From: Salminus brasiliensis
Taxonomy: Eukaryota > Chordata > Actinopteri > Characiformes > Bryconidae
Assembly: GCF_030463535.1 (NCBI RefSeq)
Contig: NC_132883.1
Location: forward strand, 35,213,241 to 35,277,240
DNA length: 64,000 bases
Reading direction: 5' to 3'
Shown here one piece after another: positions 35,290-47,680 of the stretch (position 1 is its first letter; each line of letters begins with the position of its first letter). Made by a program: the position numbers and the translations under genes. The notes under the pieces were generated by a model. It was not told the DNA's origin, did no database searches, and was given only the letters and a program-made list of their open reading frames with translations.

Positions 35290-36058
35290 CCGTGAGATTT
35301 CCATGCTTGACGTCTTCAACCTATAACACGGTCGTAAACGCTGGGGCGGGCTCGAATCGACTCAGTGTCGCCTGCGAATCGGTTGGAACCTGTTCTAAAG
35401 CAACGAGTCGTTCACGAGCCGAACGTCGCTAACGTTCCACACTGTCAGCTGTCTCACAAGCTCGGCAAAATCCGCCGCTCGACAGCCAGCGGGTCTTACC
35501 TGGGGAAAACGTAGCACTAACTGAAAACACGAATGACTCTTCGTTTTGAGCCTCCCCTTAACTACGCTGCGCCTGGGGCGAAAAGACGGGGAGAAATAAA
35601 TAAAAAATAAAAGTGACGACGTTCAGCGTGGGAGTGTCACAACCCAAATCCACACTCTTCGCCGTGTTGTTGCTGTTAGCATAACTAGCACGTCTGCTGT
35701 GCCGTGTTTGGCCGACTCTCGGCTCTCGAACACTCCCCTGGCCGCTAACAGGAGTGTCGTTTCGGTGTGGTTTTTTCATGGGAGTAATGTAAAACGAAAC
35801 AAAGCGAGGACCTCAGCGGAAGGTTAGTGAAGCCTCACAAATGCTAGCTAGCTATCTGCGCCTTCGCTTCAACAGCGAGGACGACGAGCCGTGCTATAAC
35901 CCTCCTCAGCCTGTAGATAAAGACTAATGACACATGCCTGTCCAGCCGCTCGCTTATTCAGTCATGCTCGTCGCTGGCTTTGGGCTAAAGCATAGCGTTT
36001 AAGCGAATTAAGCGTCGGGCCGGCGAAGTTTTCGTGGAAGCATTAATGCTGTCGACAG
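35290..36058 (+). promoter_or_regulatory. mib2: CpG-rich promoter and probable first exon of mib2
   Basis: About 0.75 kb of CpG-dense DNA (for example around 35340-35480 and 35990-36030) ending in a strong donor ACAG|GTAAGC at 36058/36059. It is the only strong CpG island on the plus strand between ubiad1 and the recognised mib2 exons. The last 13 bases before the donor are ATG CTG TCG ACA G, discussed as a possible start. That it belongs to mib2 is inferred from order and strand. Confidence 0.5.
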
Positions 36059-36085
36059 GTAAGCTTGTAATTACTTCTATAGCTA

Positions 36086-36086
36086 C

Positions 36087-36154
<68 letters not shown>
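36086..36154 (+). repeat. composite (TA)n(TG)n(CG)n microsatellite
   Basis: TA repeats pass into TG repeats and then GCGCGCGCG. Alternating purine-pyrimidine throughout; it lies 28 bp after the putative mib2 exon 1 donor. Confidence 0.95.
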
Positions 36155-36704
36155 TGTTTTTTTTATTCTTTCCCATGACCGTATTCTGTGCAGCGCAGTG
36201 AAGCTGGTCATGTCTTGGGCGATGTCTTAGCCCTGCTGATTCCAGTGTCAAACAGTGGGTGGGATATCTTAGCTACTAACTGCTGGCGCAGACCTTCGCC
36301 GGTTTTATCTAGCATGTACCTCATTTTTTGGACATTATTTGATAAAAGATCTTGAGAGTTTCCTCTGTGAAAGAAGAGCATTTGATGAGTTAGCATTAAA
36401 AGGACGGTGGCTGACAGTTGGTCAGCCCAGCACGTTGGTGGAGCAGTCATGATGTGATTGCTGTCACAGATTTAGACATGTAATGTAACACATTCTGGCA
36501 AATCCTTGACCCTCACTATCATGATCACTTTCAGATGAGTAAAACACAACCACATGGGTGGGCTTTGGATTTTGTTCTTAATGACACACTCACTGGGGGT
36601 AGTGCTAGTATTTGAGATGATTTGATCGTGGTGAAAATGAATGGAAATTAAAATGTGAATCGAGCCAGGATCGCTTGACAGTTACAGGCCATCATGTAAT
36701 ATAA

Positions 36705-37245
36705 TGTATGCATGAATCAGCCATAACATTAAAACCACTGGCAGGTAAAGTGAGTAACATTGAGTGGCAAGTGACCAGAAGTTGATGTGTTTGAAGCAGG
36801 AAAAACAGGCAGGCGTGAGCATCCGAACAGCTTTGTCCAGAGCCAAATTGTGATGACTAGAAAACTGGATCAGAGCATCTCTTAAACAGCAGATCTTGTG
36901 CGGTGTTCTTGGGATGCAGTGGTTCACCTACCAAAAGTGGCTCAAGGAAGGACAATCGTTGAGTCTGTTGGTCATGGGTGGCCAAGGCTCATTTATGCGC
37001 ATTAGGAACGAGTGAGGGCTTGTCCCCATGGTTTGGTCAACCAGAAGAGCTACTGTAGTACACATTGCTGAAAAAGTTAATGCTGGCAGTGATGGAAAGG
37101 TGTCATCACAGCTTTCTGCTTTTGGAAAAGTGCCCATGCTGACCCTTGACCACTGCCGACAGCGCCTACAGTGGACATGTGAGCATCAGAACTGGAAGAA
37201 GGTGACCTGGTCTGCATATGTGCATCTTATAGGCTTAAATGTCAA
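36705..37245 (+). mobile_element. Tc1-like transposon remnant
   Basis: Begins 'aatcagccataacattaaaa', the same terminal block as at 38534. The plus strand still reads TRRATVVHIAEKVNAGSDGKV, then a decayed stretch and RLQWTCEHQNWKKVTWS, which are transposase helix-turn-helix and linker segments. The DDE catalytic part is gone. Confidence 0.75.
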
Positions 37246-38527
37246 TGTCTTAAGTGATGAGGTACAAACTATATGAATGTTTGTCCAAATTAAAATATTG
37301 TATTTTCACCCTCATTAATAAAAAAAATGCCAGCTATGCAAAGACTGAATCTGTAAATATTGACTTTAGGCAATAGATTTGTCCAGCACATTATCTATTC
37401 AAAGTAAAGTGCATTTGAGTTGACAGTACAGCTTAGTAAAAATCTGTGGTCATGATTAGATCATGTACTTGTTTGTACTCTGTTGCCTCTAGTAGGACAG
37501 CACTGTGTTAGCTCAGAAGGGTTGATTCTGCTCAGGTAGGTCACATTTTCATCTGAGCCACATCTTCCAGGATAGATTTAGAACCATCCCAGGGCAGAAT
37601 AGCAGTAGCTTCTATTTTCAGGTGGCATTTGACCGGTAACCTTTTGTTTTGTTATGAAGCTCTTCTACCCTTAGGCTCCTAAGTGACTCTGTAAGTTTAT
37701 CTCTTTGCTTCGCTTTGAATGCTTTGTTTACTTAATTTAATCTTAATTATGCAGACGTTTTGACAATTGGCAGAATTCCCCTTTAAACCATGTTGGATCT
37801 GGGTATATGCTGTGATGTTTATGGTTTGTGAACAACATTGCCTTCATTTTTCTGATTTGATTAGTTAAAAGGTCGACCGCACGGGTCTGATGATGATGAG
37901 AAAACCCGTAATGACTGTTGACTGCTTATGACTCAGTGTTGTAGCTTTGAGACGATAGAGCACCAGGACTTGGGCCCTGAAGGTGCTGTAGAATCGGAGG
38001 TTAAACAGGGATTTTGGAGGTGAAGAGAGCATTGTTTGTCAGTGTCTTTATGTGGAGCTCCCTGTATTAATATAATAGAAATGTGTTAAGACTTCTAAAT
38101 ATGTTTGGCTGTATCAGTGTATCCAAGTGCAAGTGTGCTTGTTGAGTGCGTTTGGCAATAGCCGGTTTGCATAACTGAAAATGTCAGAATTTTACAAGCT
38201 GACCGTCTTGTGAAGCTGTTTAATAACAATTCATTTACATGAAGTAGGCCTACACTGGTGACACTTTTTAATCTAACAGTTAACTAGGCTGACTACATGT
38301 GTGATATAGTGTTTTGGTATTACAGCAGCAAGCTACTGTAACTTTACAGTTGGAAAAATCTGGCAATAATCAAGGCAATTAAAGATTTAGGCATAATAAA
38401 CTCTTTCACACAGCAGGTTTAAGTACCATGAAGCAGCAGGGAAGACTTGCTTGATTATAAAAATCTGCAGAATGTAAGAAGAAGGAGCTAGAAGCTAAAG
38501 GTGTAGATATGATGCAAACTTTCCGTT

Positions 38528-39025
38528 TGCACCAATCAGCCATAGCATTAAAAACCACCTGCCTAATATTGTGTAGCTCCCCTGTGCCCCCAAAACAGCT
38601 CTGGCCTGTTCAGGCATGGACTCCACACAACACTGCCAGCTTTAACTTTTCAGTGATTTGTTCTACAGTATTTCTCTTTTGGAACTGAACCAGATGGACT
38701 AGCCTTCGCTCCCCACAGGCATCAGTGAGCCTTGGGCACACATGACCCTGTTGCTCGTTGTGCTTCCTTGGACCATTTATTTATTTTTGGGCGGTACTGA
38801 CCATTTCCTTCTGGGAACAGCCCACAAGAGCTGCCGCTTCGGCCCTTGTCAAAGTTGCTCAGATCCTTGCAGTTACACATTCTTACAGTTTCCAGCACAT
38901 ACGCTTCAAGAAAAAAATCAGATGCTTATCATTTTGCATCATGTGACCGTGTATGTCATGTACATGCTGTTAAGAAATGTCAACCTATTGAGGAAAAGCG
39001 TAGCATCTTGGCTTCTTCATTCAAC
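38528..39025 (-). mobile_element. Tc1-like transposon remnant
   Basis: Starts 'caccaatcagccatagcatt' and holds 'gccttcgctccccacaggca' and 'ggcggtactgaccatttcct', the reverse strand of transposase helix-turn-helix coding sequence. Heavily deleted. It is in opposite orientation to the copy 1.3 kb upstream. Confidence 0.7.
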
Positions 39026-40066
39026 CAGCAAACAACTTAAGAACAGATAAAATATTGACTTGCCAGTTGTATGATACATGTGACTAAGCATGTGAGCATA
39101 TCATTTGCTCAGCAGAGATTTGTCTGAGCTTGGTGGATACGTGCAGGTGTATGCCAGTAACCTGCTGAGGTGGTATTTTCTGTTTGTTTATAAGGCAAAA
39201 CTATCCTAGACCATAGGCTGGCTAAATGAGAGCATAAATAATGTCTAGAATGTACAAAGGACAGTTCCTGTTGTTGGTGAAAGTTAGGCTGGAACATGAT
39301 TTAATTTAGGGTCAGGAAATAAATGAAATACTGCCCTGAATTTGATTAGAATGTAGACTTACTGGGTCAGTGTGGTCAGTACCTTTTGCTTTATCTGCCC
39401 TTATTACAGTTTTATGTAGATATATATTTTATATAGCATAGCTTGTTTTGTTTATTGTTTTCAATAGAGGCTGTAAACAGAAATATATGTAGTCAATAAT
39501 GTGATTACTCTATTGCAGTGGAGGCCTGAAGCTTTGAAGAAAAACACGGGTTTTGTAAAATGTGGTGCATGAAAGAAATGGAAGAAATCTACACATATTT
39601 TAAACGATTTTAGGAATGTCAGGGGAGTGTTGGGGCCATCCTGAAAGCTTTAGCCTGCATTTCTTGAAGTAGTTCATGATTCATTATGTTCAGGTTTGGG
39701 TCAGTGTCCTGTTGTTGAAGTTATCCTTTCATCAGTTGCCCCTATTGTAGGAGCTACCCTCTTGATGTAGAGGTTGTCCTGCTGATATTCATTGGAACTC
39801 ATTCATTCATCTACTAGTGCACTGTTTACTGTTCCACTGGCTTCCAGACATCACTGAAGCACAATAGACCCACCCCTATGTCCCTAAAAAGTTGCAGAGG
39901 GATTTATTTAATCAAATTGTCACTCGTTTGTTCTCCCAACATACCTTTTGGTGATTGTGGCCGAATAGTTGACTTTATACTACATCAGTCCACCACGCTT
40001 ACAAAATGCCTCTGTATTGTTCAGGTGAAATTTAGCGGGCGTTGTTTTTGAGGATGAGGTTGTAGG

Positions 40067-40391
40067 TAGAGTTGGGCAATATGATTTTTTATATTTTATC
40101 GTAATGTGGACACATATGTTAAACAATATGCTTTTCTAAGCTTATTGAGGATATTTTTTGTGCTTAATAAACACTGATCAACTGCATGTTTCATTACGAA
40201 CAGTGTAATTAGACTAGCTTGATTGAATCCCTGTATTCACTACAGTCTTTTAGTTGTAGTGTAGTTTTTAGGAAACTGTCACTACTGATGTATTTAATTT
40301 ATAATTAAATGTATCGTGATAAATATTGTGTATCGTAAAAAATGTCTTTAAATATCGTAATATAGTAGTTTTACCATTTCGCCCAGCTATA
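40067..40391. mobile_element. hAT-type MITE with exact 8-bp target duplication
   Basis: 325 bp. Left end TAGAGTTGGGCAATATG and right end (reverse complement) TATAGCTGGGCGAAATG are terminal inverted repeats of hAT character. Both sides carry GTTGTAGG (40059-40066 and 40392-40399), a perfect 8-bp target-site duplication. No coding capacity. Confidence 0.88.
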
Positions 40392-41294
40392 GTTGTAGGT
40401 ACAGGTTCTTTGGTTACACGGCTATACACATCATGCTTGTGCAAGCACAAAGTAGGTAGCTTGGTTGCAGCCTGTGATTTGTAGAGTTGAGGATGTGGTT
40501 AGGTTTTTCCAACCAGTGGTTTTTTTTTTTTTGTTTTTTTTTTTTTAATCGACAGTGTTCTTGGACCACTAGTGGCTCATATACGTTTTGTGAACACACT
40601 TGCGCTTTAGTATAAATGTATGCATGCATACAAGTGTTAGCCAGCATTTCTTAAAGTAGTTCAAGCGTTGAAGCGTTGCATTACAGACTGAAATGCAGTT
40701 GGTGTTCATAGCCCACAGCTGTGCCATGGCTGTGGATACTCACATTTTCCCCTTCTTACCCCTTTGTATTTATGTGCTATGTTCAGTATGCTTTACATTG
40801 GAGATTAGAATTAGTTTCTTAAAAAAATCCCTGCCTTCTACAGCCATTCTATTACTCACGAGCCACTCAGGTCTCTGTTGAGCCCATCCCCCAGTGTCCC
40901 CTCGCTTAGTTTAGTATGACAGATGTTCTCAACCCTTCTTATAAATAAGTACACTCACACCCACTCATGTACACTCACATAGAGACTGAGGCTGTAACAG
41001 TCTGCAATCAATTCATTGTTAACATTTTGACAGACCTGTGTTGCAGTATAAATGTGTGAATTTGGTCCCCTAAGGAGCAAATAATATTTATATTTATTCA
41101 TTTATATTTGAAATGGCCTCTAGAAAGTCTTGAACACATATAACCCCACACAGTGTTATCTCTGGTTTTAATAAATAGGCTAATACATACTAAAAGGTTT
41201 AGTTTCAAATATACATTATCATCATACTAATTGACAAATTATTGAATAAGTGTAGTGTTTGTTGATTTATTTTTGTTGAAAGCTCTTTTTAATC

Positions 41295-41296
<2 letters not shown>

Positions 41297-41380
<84 letters not shown>
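41297..41380 (+). repeat. (TA)n(TG)n microsatellite
   Basis: About 48 bp of TA repeats followed by about 30 bp of TG repeats. Confidence 0.95.
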
Positions 41381-41382
<2 letters not shown>

Positions 41383-41457
41383 CAACTGCTCAATCACTCT
41401 GGGATTGTGTACCTTGAATGTAAACAGTAGTAAAATATAGAGTGCATCTATACAATG

Positions 41458-41535
41458 GTGTGTGGGCGTGTCTGTCTGTGTACGTGTGTGCGCGTGTGTT
41501 TTGTGTGTGTGCGTGTGTGTGTGTGTGTGCGCACG
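41458..41535 (+). repeat. interrupted (TG)n microsatellite
   Basis: TG-rich, with TGTCTG, TACG and CGCG interruptions; 80 bp after the previous array. Confidence 0.85.
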
Positions 41536-41559
41536 AGACGTGTTTGCAAGCCCCGGAAA

Positions 41560-42041
41560 TAGAACATAGATGGCCAAGCAGTGGGCATAGAGGGCCAGTC
41601 ACCTGCCAGCTCTACAGCCACTTTCCCTGTCCCCTCCTGGCTAATCCCTGCTGATAAGGCACACAAAGGACTAAACGCTGGCTGCATCCTCCAGCAGCGC
41701 ACTGGCTGCCCATAGAGAGCCTGCTCCTGAATGCCGTGATTGGATCGTCAGCGTTGTCCACGGCGACTGACACACCACCCTGCCCTGTGCCTCGGCTTCA
41801 GCGCGGTCTACGATGACAAGCGGAGACGAATGAACACAGCGCTCTGACTGTTCTTCATTTTTTTTCTTTCTTTTCTCCATCTTTTTTTTCACCTTTTGTT
41901 GAGGGCTGTGTGTATACGGGGGGTGAGCCCTCACTCATCTCTTTGCCGGCAGACCTGAAGGCACACCGTGCTTTCCCTCCACTGCTCCGTGTGCTTTCTC
42001 GCACACGGCTCCTTGCTGCACACAAACGCGCATGCCAAGAG
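41560..42041 (+). promoter_or_regulatory. mib2: possible alternative promoter/first exon of mib2
   Basis: GC-richer than its surroundings, with an initiator-like pyrimidine stretch and a good donor AAGAG|GTAATC at 42041/42042. The bases before the donor are ATG CCA AGA G, so splicing to the exon at 57194 would also keep frame. No transcript evidence is possible from sequence. Confidence 0.25.
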
Positions 42042-44105
42042 GTAATCCAGTCAGATGTGTTAGTAATGTCATAGCGTCTTTAAACGTTGGCTGGTATTGT
42101 GGCTGTTTTTTTTTTTTTGTTTACCTGATTTTATCTGATTTTACATTTGTCTGAAGTCACTCTTTATTTTACAGTAGATTTTTAGCTTGACAAGCTGTTA
42201 GCATAGCGGGGTCCTTTTTCTTTACAGTTTTTTTTATGTTAGTTCAGTTCTAAGCTCTAATGTAAAACATATAAGATGAAATGCATTTGCTTTAGTGTTC
42301 TCATGATCGAGTTGTCGTCACTTCCATTTGTACGGTGGATCTCATTATGAATATGATGAGAAGATAAGTCCTCATTATCCCTAAAGGGGATGATGCTGGA
42401 CCTGTAGAACGGTGCTGAGCTTTAGATGAACTCAGCCGCAGTTAGCGGTGATCTTTTAGCATAGCAGTGGTTTAAAGTCTTGAAAAGTCTCATTCGCTTA
42501 ACTTAGTTTGTACTTTAACCGGAATTTAACTAGAAACTTTGTAGACGCCTTGGCCTCCTGAAAGAAAGGATGTACCTAGTTCACATATACAGTTGGTGAA
42601 ACCAATGCATGTGAAACCCAGAATGTTTATGTTCCACTCTCTGTGGTTGCTGACAAGTGAAGAGCAATAGGAGTTTTTTTTTATTCGGAATGCTTCTTTT
42701 TCCGCTCGTCATAAGCATGTGTGTATGATTATAAAAATGCCTGTATTGTCACAGTCATTCAAAAACTAGTATCTCCAAATTAGGAACTTTAGAGTAGGAG
42801 GAAAAGTACCTTCTCAACTTTAAATAGAAGTCAGTGTAGAAAATGTTATTCCATGTCATTTTGGAGCATTTTTATTGGTTCAATTCATCATTAAACTTTG
42901 ACACAGTGTAAAGAACAATTGTCAGATTCACTTTGTCAAAGTAAAAAATGACAAACATTTTTTCTGATTTTTAAACAGCTGTATAGGGTAACCACATGAG
43001 TGTTGCAGTTTATAGATATTTATAGAAGACGGAGTATCATCTATTGAACAAATTGAATAACAGTAGTTCCCGAGTGAAATCTATCCCCACTCACAATAGT
43101 ACTTCGGGGATTAGAGGCTGTGAGCGTACACCACCAAGCAACTACACACTCAGTTCTGTTAGTTAAATGGCTCTGGAGTTTTCCTTGATCTGACCCAGAT
43201 AAAAAAAAAAACACTTCCAAGTAAACTCTAGTAACATGACCAATAGAATTTTTTCTGAGGGTAAATGTGTTTGTAATGGAGGCGAAGTTCAAAAGAAATC
43301 AGTCTGGAAATTCTTTGGTGTTTTTAAAGAAATCGCCCATTTCCGCTTTGGCTTTCACTTTCCACTTTCACTTTTTACTTTCAGTGCACCAGCTTTGTAG
43401 ACTGGGTGTTAATCCTACTATATGCTACTTCAGGTCTTGTCCTACATGTCATAAAGATCTGAAGGAAGACAGGTAAAAGTGTGGGAAAGGCTAGCATGAA
43501 GTTGTTTTTTTTTTGAAAACCAGTGCAACAACTTTAACACATAAAGCTGTTTTGGGAGTATTACATATAGTTGTTTGAAAAAAGTTTGGACACTCCTGTT
43601 CCTTTTTAGTTATTTAAATATGACATTTTCTGCTAGCACAGTTTTTAAAATGTATTTATTTTTGACATTTTGCTTTATTTTTATTTTTCTAATATAAACT
43701 AATTTTATTTATAGCAATCGTATTGGTTTTTCCATGTGGTCCAGAAATTCTTGTCATATTTATATTTTTATATATTGCATTTATAATTTCAGTTTTTCTA
43801 GGTTTTTAAATTTTTTTTTTAATCTATTTGGAAACACTGTCTAAATATCCTATGAAGTCCCTATTAAACTTTACTTATCTTGTCTCAGATTTACATAGTG
43901 ATCTGATAACAGATCAAGATTAGTGTTGTATTTCTTTTAAATAGTACACAGTGGTTGATGAATCTTATCCTTATGATGCTTAGCTGACTGCTACAGTCTT
44001 AAGGGCTGTAATGGGGCTTCTGCTTCGTGGTACCCCTTTCTGAATGAAAGATGACAAGGTGGGTTGCGAAGAAAAGACAACCGTAAAAACCATCTGCCAT
44101 TAACC

Positions 44106-44313
44106 CAGTAGTGAACAAACACATTCACACTAGTGAGCAAACACACATTAGTAAGCAAACACACACCGTGACGGTGAGTGGTGCAGTGGGCAGCCATCGC
44201 TGTGGCGCCTTGCTCAAGAGCGCAACAGTGGCAGCTTGCTGAGCTTGGGTATCGAACCCAAAACTCTGTCATCAGTAGCCTAGCGCCCCAACCGCTCTGC
44301 CACCACTGCCCTG
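44106..44313 (-). mobile_element. tRNA-derived SINE family A, copy 3
   Basis: Minus strand reads 'gggcagtggtggcagagcgg' then 'gttttgggttcgatacccaa', a well-preserved A-box/B-box pair (B box GGTTCGATACC). The body has 'ggctgcccactgcaccactc' and a tail with repeated 'gtgtgtttgcttact'. It matches copies at 15790 and 22686. Confidence 0.8.
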
Positions 44314-46199
44314 TCACAAAAGAAATGGTCTAATACATGCAGAAAAATGCCATTTGTTTTCTGTAGAGAGCTTATTCACTTGTTTACAGTCATTTAGAAA
44401 TGTATTATACACTTCAGCTTGTTAGCAGGCTGCTTTATTAAAAAAAAAAAAAGAATTGGGACTGTAAGATTTTAAGCATCTTGTTGGTCTTGATTGCACT
44501 GCTGCCGTGGAACATTGTAGTTTGAAAAGAGTAAAACGTGGAGTTCTCGAACAGAGAGCAAAGTTCACCCAAAAGCAAACAGTTCTGGACAGCTGAAACA
44601 GGTTGCTAGATTTCAGGAGGCAGTGTTCACTGAGGAACCGCTAAGAGTGTGAGCGGGTCATAAAAGAGAGGACAGCTAAAAGTTAAATGTCTGATTGGAT
44701 ATTAAAGCACTGAAGATGCTCAGAAGTGGTCTGAAGTTCATGGGTTGTAAGTTATTTCATTTAATTATTTTTTAACAGTAAGATGTTTGTATAGTTGTAT
44801 GGCTGGAGTGGTTAGTGATGTAGTATTAAAGCAAGAGCTGGACATCATGAGGCAGTAACCCACATGACATTGTGTCATATAAAGAAGAAGTCATTTAGAG
44901 AATTACGGTTGATGTTAGGAGCCTAATTACATTACCAGGCTGGATGTCAGGCCTGAATTAGCAGTGAAATCTTTTAGCTAGTGATTAGCGGCTGATTGAA
45001 GAGCATAAGTAACGTCACAAATGATTTACTCACTGTATTCATACGATGTGAAATATACGTATATATATAAGTTTAATAATCGTCTTCTGGCTGTTACAAG
45101 GTTGTAATAACATTATTAGCAGTATCATCTCAATGAATCTGCCTACTGTTTCATCTGCTGGGTTGTTCTCCCTCTCTTTTAGGTCTGTTGAAATCACATT
45201 TCTGCTCAAAGAGACATGGTACATCTTAATACCTAGTTATTTCACTTGAAGGTTTGTTTGTGTACTTTTCATAAAGCCACAATCGGACAGATCTTAAGTG
45301 AGGGGGAGGAAGTGGTTCTCCCTGTAGCGCTTTAGACAGTTCTAGAGAGTTGATGTAATCCCCTTGGTGTGTTGTTTATCCTGGATCAGTATTGATTTCT
45401 CCTTGCTCTCCTTTCCCTCTGTAAACCCTGGGTCACCATATGTGTCTGACGAAAGCCAGTTCTAGCATTTCCTCTGCCAGTTCTGTCAGGACTACAAAGC
45501 TATGCGATGGAGCTGGATTTAGTTTGACTCTTCCACAAACCCAAAGAAAAGCTCTCAAACCTGAAACATTCTTTCATTTTTTGGCTTTCGCTTGAATAAA
45601 TTGCAACAGGATTTTCTGCCTTAAATATGTGAAGGATTATTACTCAACATCTGTCAAGCTTTGTAGATTTTCTGGTGATTATTTAAAAAAAAAGGCTTGT
45701 GGTTTGTTTTCTAGTTTGGAAAGATTTCTATGTAGTCAAACTATTTAAGTCTACTTAAGTCAGGTCCTAACTGCACACCTTTTTTTACTTATACTTGGCC
45801 TTCAGCAACTGTAATCTCTGGAACAGTCAGAAGCTCAGGAACTTGTCTAAAATGTGCTTATATGAGCCAGACTGCACTGAGATAACTGACCCAGAGGAAG
45901 CGGATGTGAGCAGTTCCTGTTTCAGAAGCCTTGGCCACTTTGCAGTGTCATGCCCACTTTTGTCAGCAGAGTTCTGTTGAACTACTCGAGTTCTCAGGAA
46001 ATTCGCATTAGGAAATTGTGTTCAGGACTGAGATTATGTCACTGTAAGTAGAGAATGCTTGTCTATCAATGGATTTTTCAAACCAAAATCAGTAAAAAGG
46101 TGAATAAAAAAAGTGTTTATCTGATCCAGTCCTATAACAGATGTTAGATGTGTATTTCTATTTATTTATTTATTATTATTATTTTTTAATGGCTCATTT

Positions 46200-46203
<4 letters not shown>

Positions 46204-46270
<67 letters not shown>
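46204..46270 (+). repeat. (AT)n microsatellite
   Basis: About 66 bp of pure AT repeat, a sequence able to form a cruciform. Confidence 0.97.
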
Positions 46271-46272
<2 letters not shown>

Positions 46273-46361
46273 TGCAGGAGTAGTACTGTTGTTAGTTATG
46301 ATATACTGGTAGTAAAGTTTGAGGTTCGATTCTCTGACTGGATAAAAAGATCACACTTAGG

Positions 46362-46470
46362 GACGTGCCGATACCACTTTTTCCTTGCCGATACCGATGT
46401 TAGATTTTCAAGTATCTGCAGATCACGAGTACAAATACTGATACCCACTCTGATTTAAATACTTGATAGA
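46362..46470 (+). mobile_element. hAT-like MITE fragment ('agggacgtgccgatacc' family)
   Basis: Begins with a TAGGGA-type terminal motif followed by 'cgtgccgataccactttttc' and 'cttgccgataccgatgttag', a familiar non-autonomous hAT end in fish. The matching right end was not found. Confidence 0.5.
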
Positions 46471-47054
46471 AATCCTGATATTTAGTGTTCCACTTTTTAG
46501 TTGTTGTACTTTTTTTATATAGTATCCTAAATAAGATAAGTGTTTACTGGATGATTACCTGCACATTTGAAAAGATTCAGAACTATGAAAAATAAAAATA
46601 GCCAAAGTGCAGAAACACATGCAAGTAGGGAAGCATAGTCTTGCTAAGCTTCATCTTTTTAATTGGTGTTTACATGCAGCAGTGAGAGAAATGCCAGTTT
46701 AGAAACTAAAAGTGCTTATGCAGCAATTTCACATTTAGGTACACGTCTCTATGTAAAAAAAAAACCCTCAACTTTTGGTTTCAGAACCAACCAACCCAAA
46801 AAAAAAAAAACCCACATGGAAACAAAAAGTGCTGTAAATGTGAAAGTTTCTATGAAATGTCTGTTTAATGGTAATAACTATTTATAAATGGCTTTTACTG
46901 GTTGTTTAAACACTTGTGGTACACATATGGTCTGAAGTGTCGAACAGTAGGCTGGTGAATTGTGCCATTTTGAAACACCAAGTAGTAACTGATCCGACTA
47001 GGTTAACATGTTAAAAAAGGTGTTTTAAAGGTTTTAAGGTGTTTTAAGGTGCAT

Positions 47055-47200
47055 TAAGGGCTCTCAAGTGACACAACTGTCTAAGTGCAGGTCCTGTCAT
47101 CAGGAGGTTGTTAGTTCAGTACCCGAGGATGCCACAGCCAACCATTCACAGGGTTGAAGAGAGCATGATTGTCTCTGCACTCACTGTCCCCATCACTCAG
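47055..47200 (+). mobile_element. tRNA-derived SINE, decayed
   Basis: Plus strand reads 'ggctctcaagtgacacaact' then 'aggttgttagttcagtaccc', resembling tRNA A and B boxes with one or two substitutions in the B box. Unlike family A in body sequence. Confidence 0.5.
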
Positions 47201-47394
47201 AGTGAGGTTAGCTGTTGGAAAATGCAATAGTTAGCAGTTGGTGTTAACATTTGACAGTTAGCATTCTCCTGCAGGTGTGTTTAACCGTTCAATGGCATTG
47301 GGTCATTGCCACCATATTGAAAAGGAGCCCCCACCCACCAAAAAGTGTGCTAACATGCATGAAGGTGTGCCATGGCATGATATGTTTGGGTAGT

Positions 47395-47680
47395 AAGGGT
47401 ATTAAAAAAAGGGTTTCTCCTGCTTCTGTTGGAGTATCAGTCCCTGCTGTCCTGCAGGAAAGGCTTTCTACTAGATTTATTAGAGCACTGCTGTGGGAAT
47501 TTGATTACATTTTGCGACAAGAGCATAAGTGAGGTCAGATTTTCGGGTGATCGCCACCCCACCTCATATCCAACTCCCCAGCTCATCCCAAATGTATTGG
47601 CTGGAGCACCATCACTCCAGAGAACACAGTACCACTGTTCCATAGCTCCATACCTTTTTGTCAAATTAGACATTTACAGA
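47395..47680 (+). mobile_element. MITE (TA family) fragment
   Basis: Shares 'ggagcaccatcactccagag', 'gtgggaatttgattacattt' and 'ccaactccccagctcatccc' with the copy at 56067-56556. The termini are eroded. Confidence 0.7.

Noticed and set aside
44106-44313. A functional tRNA gene on the minus strand.
   Set aside because: A and B boxes are present, but the arms do not pair as a full cloverleaf and the sequence recurs with a SINE body at two other places.
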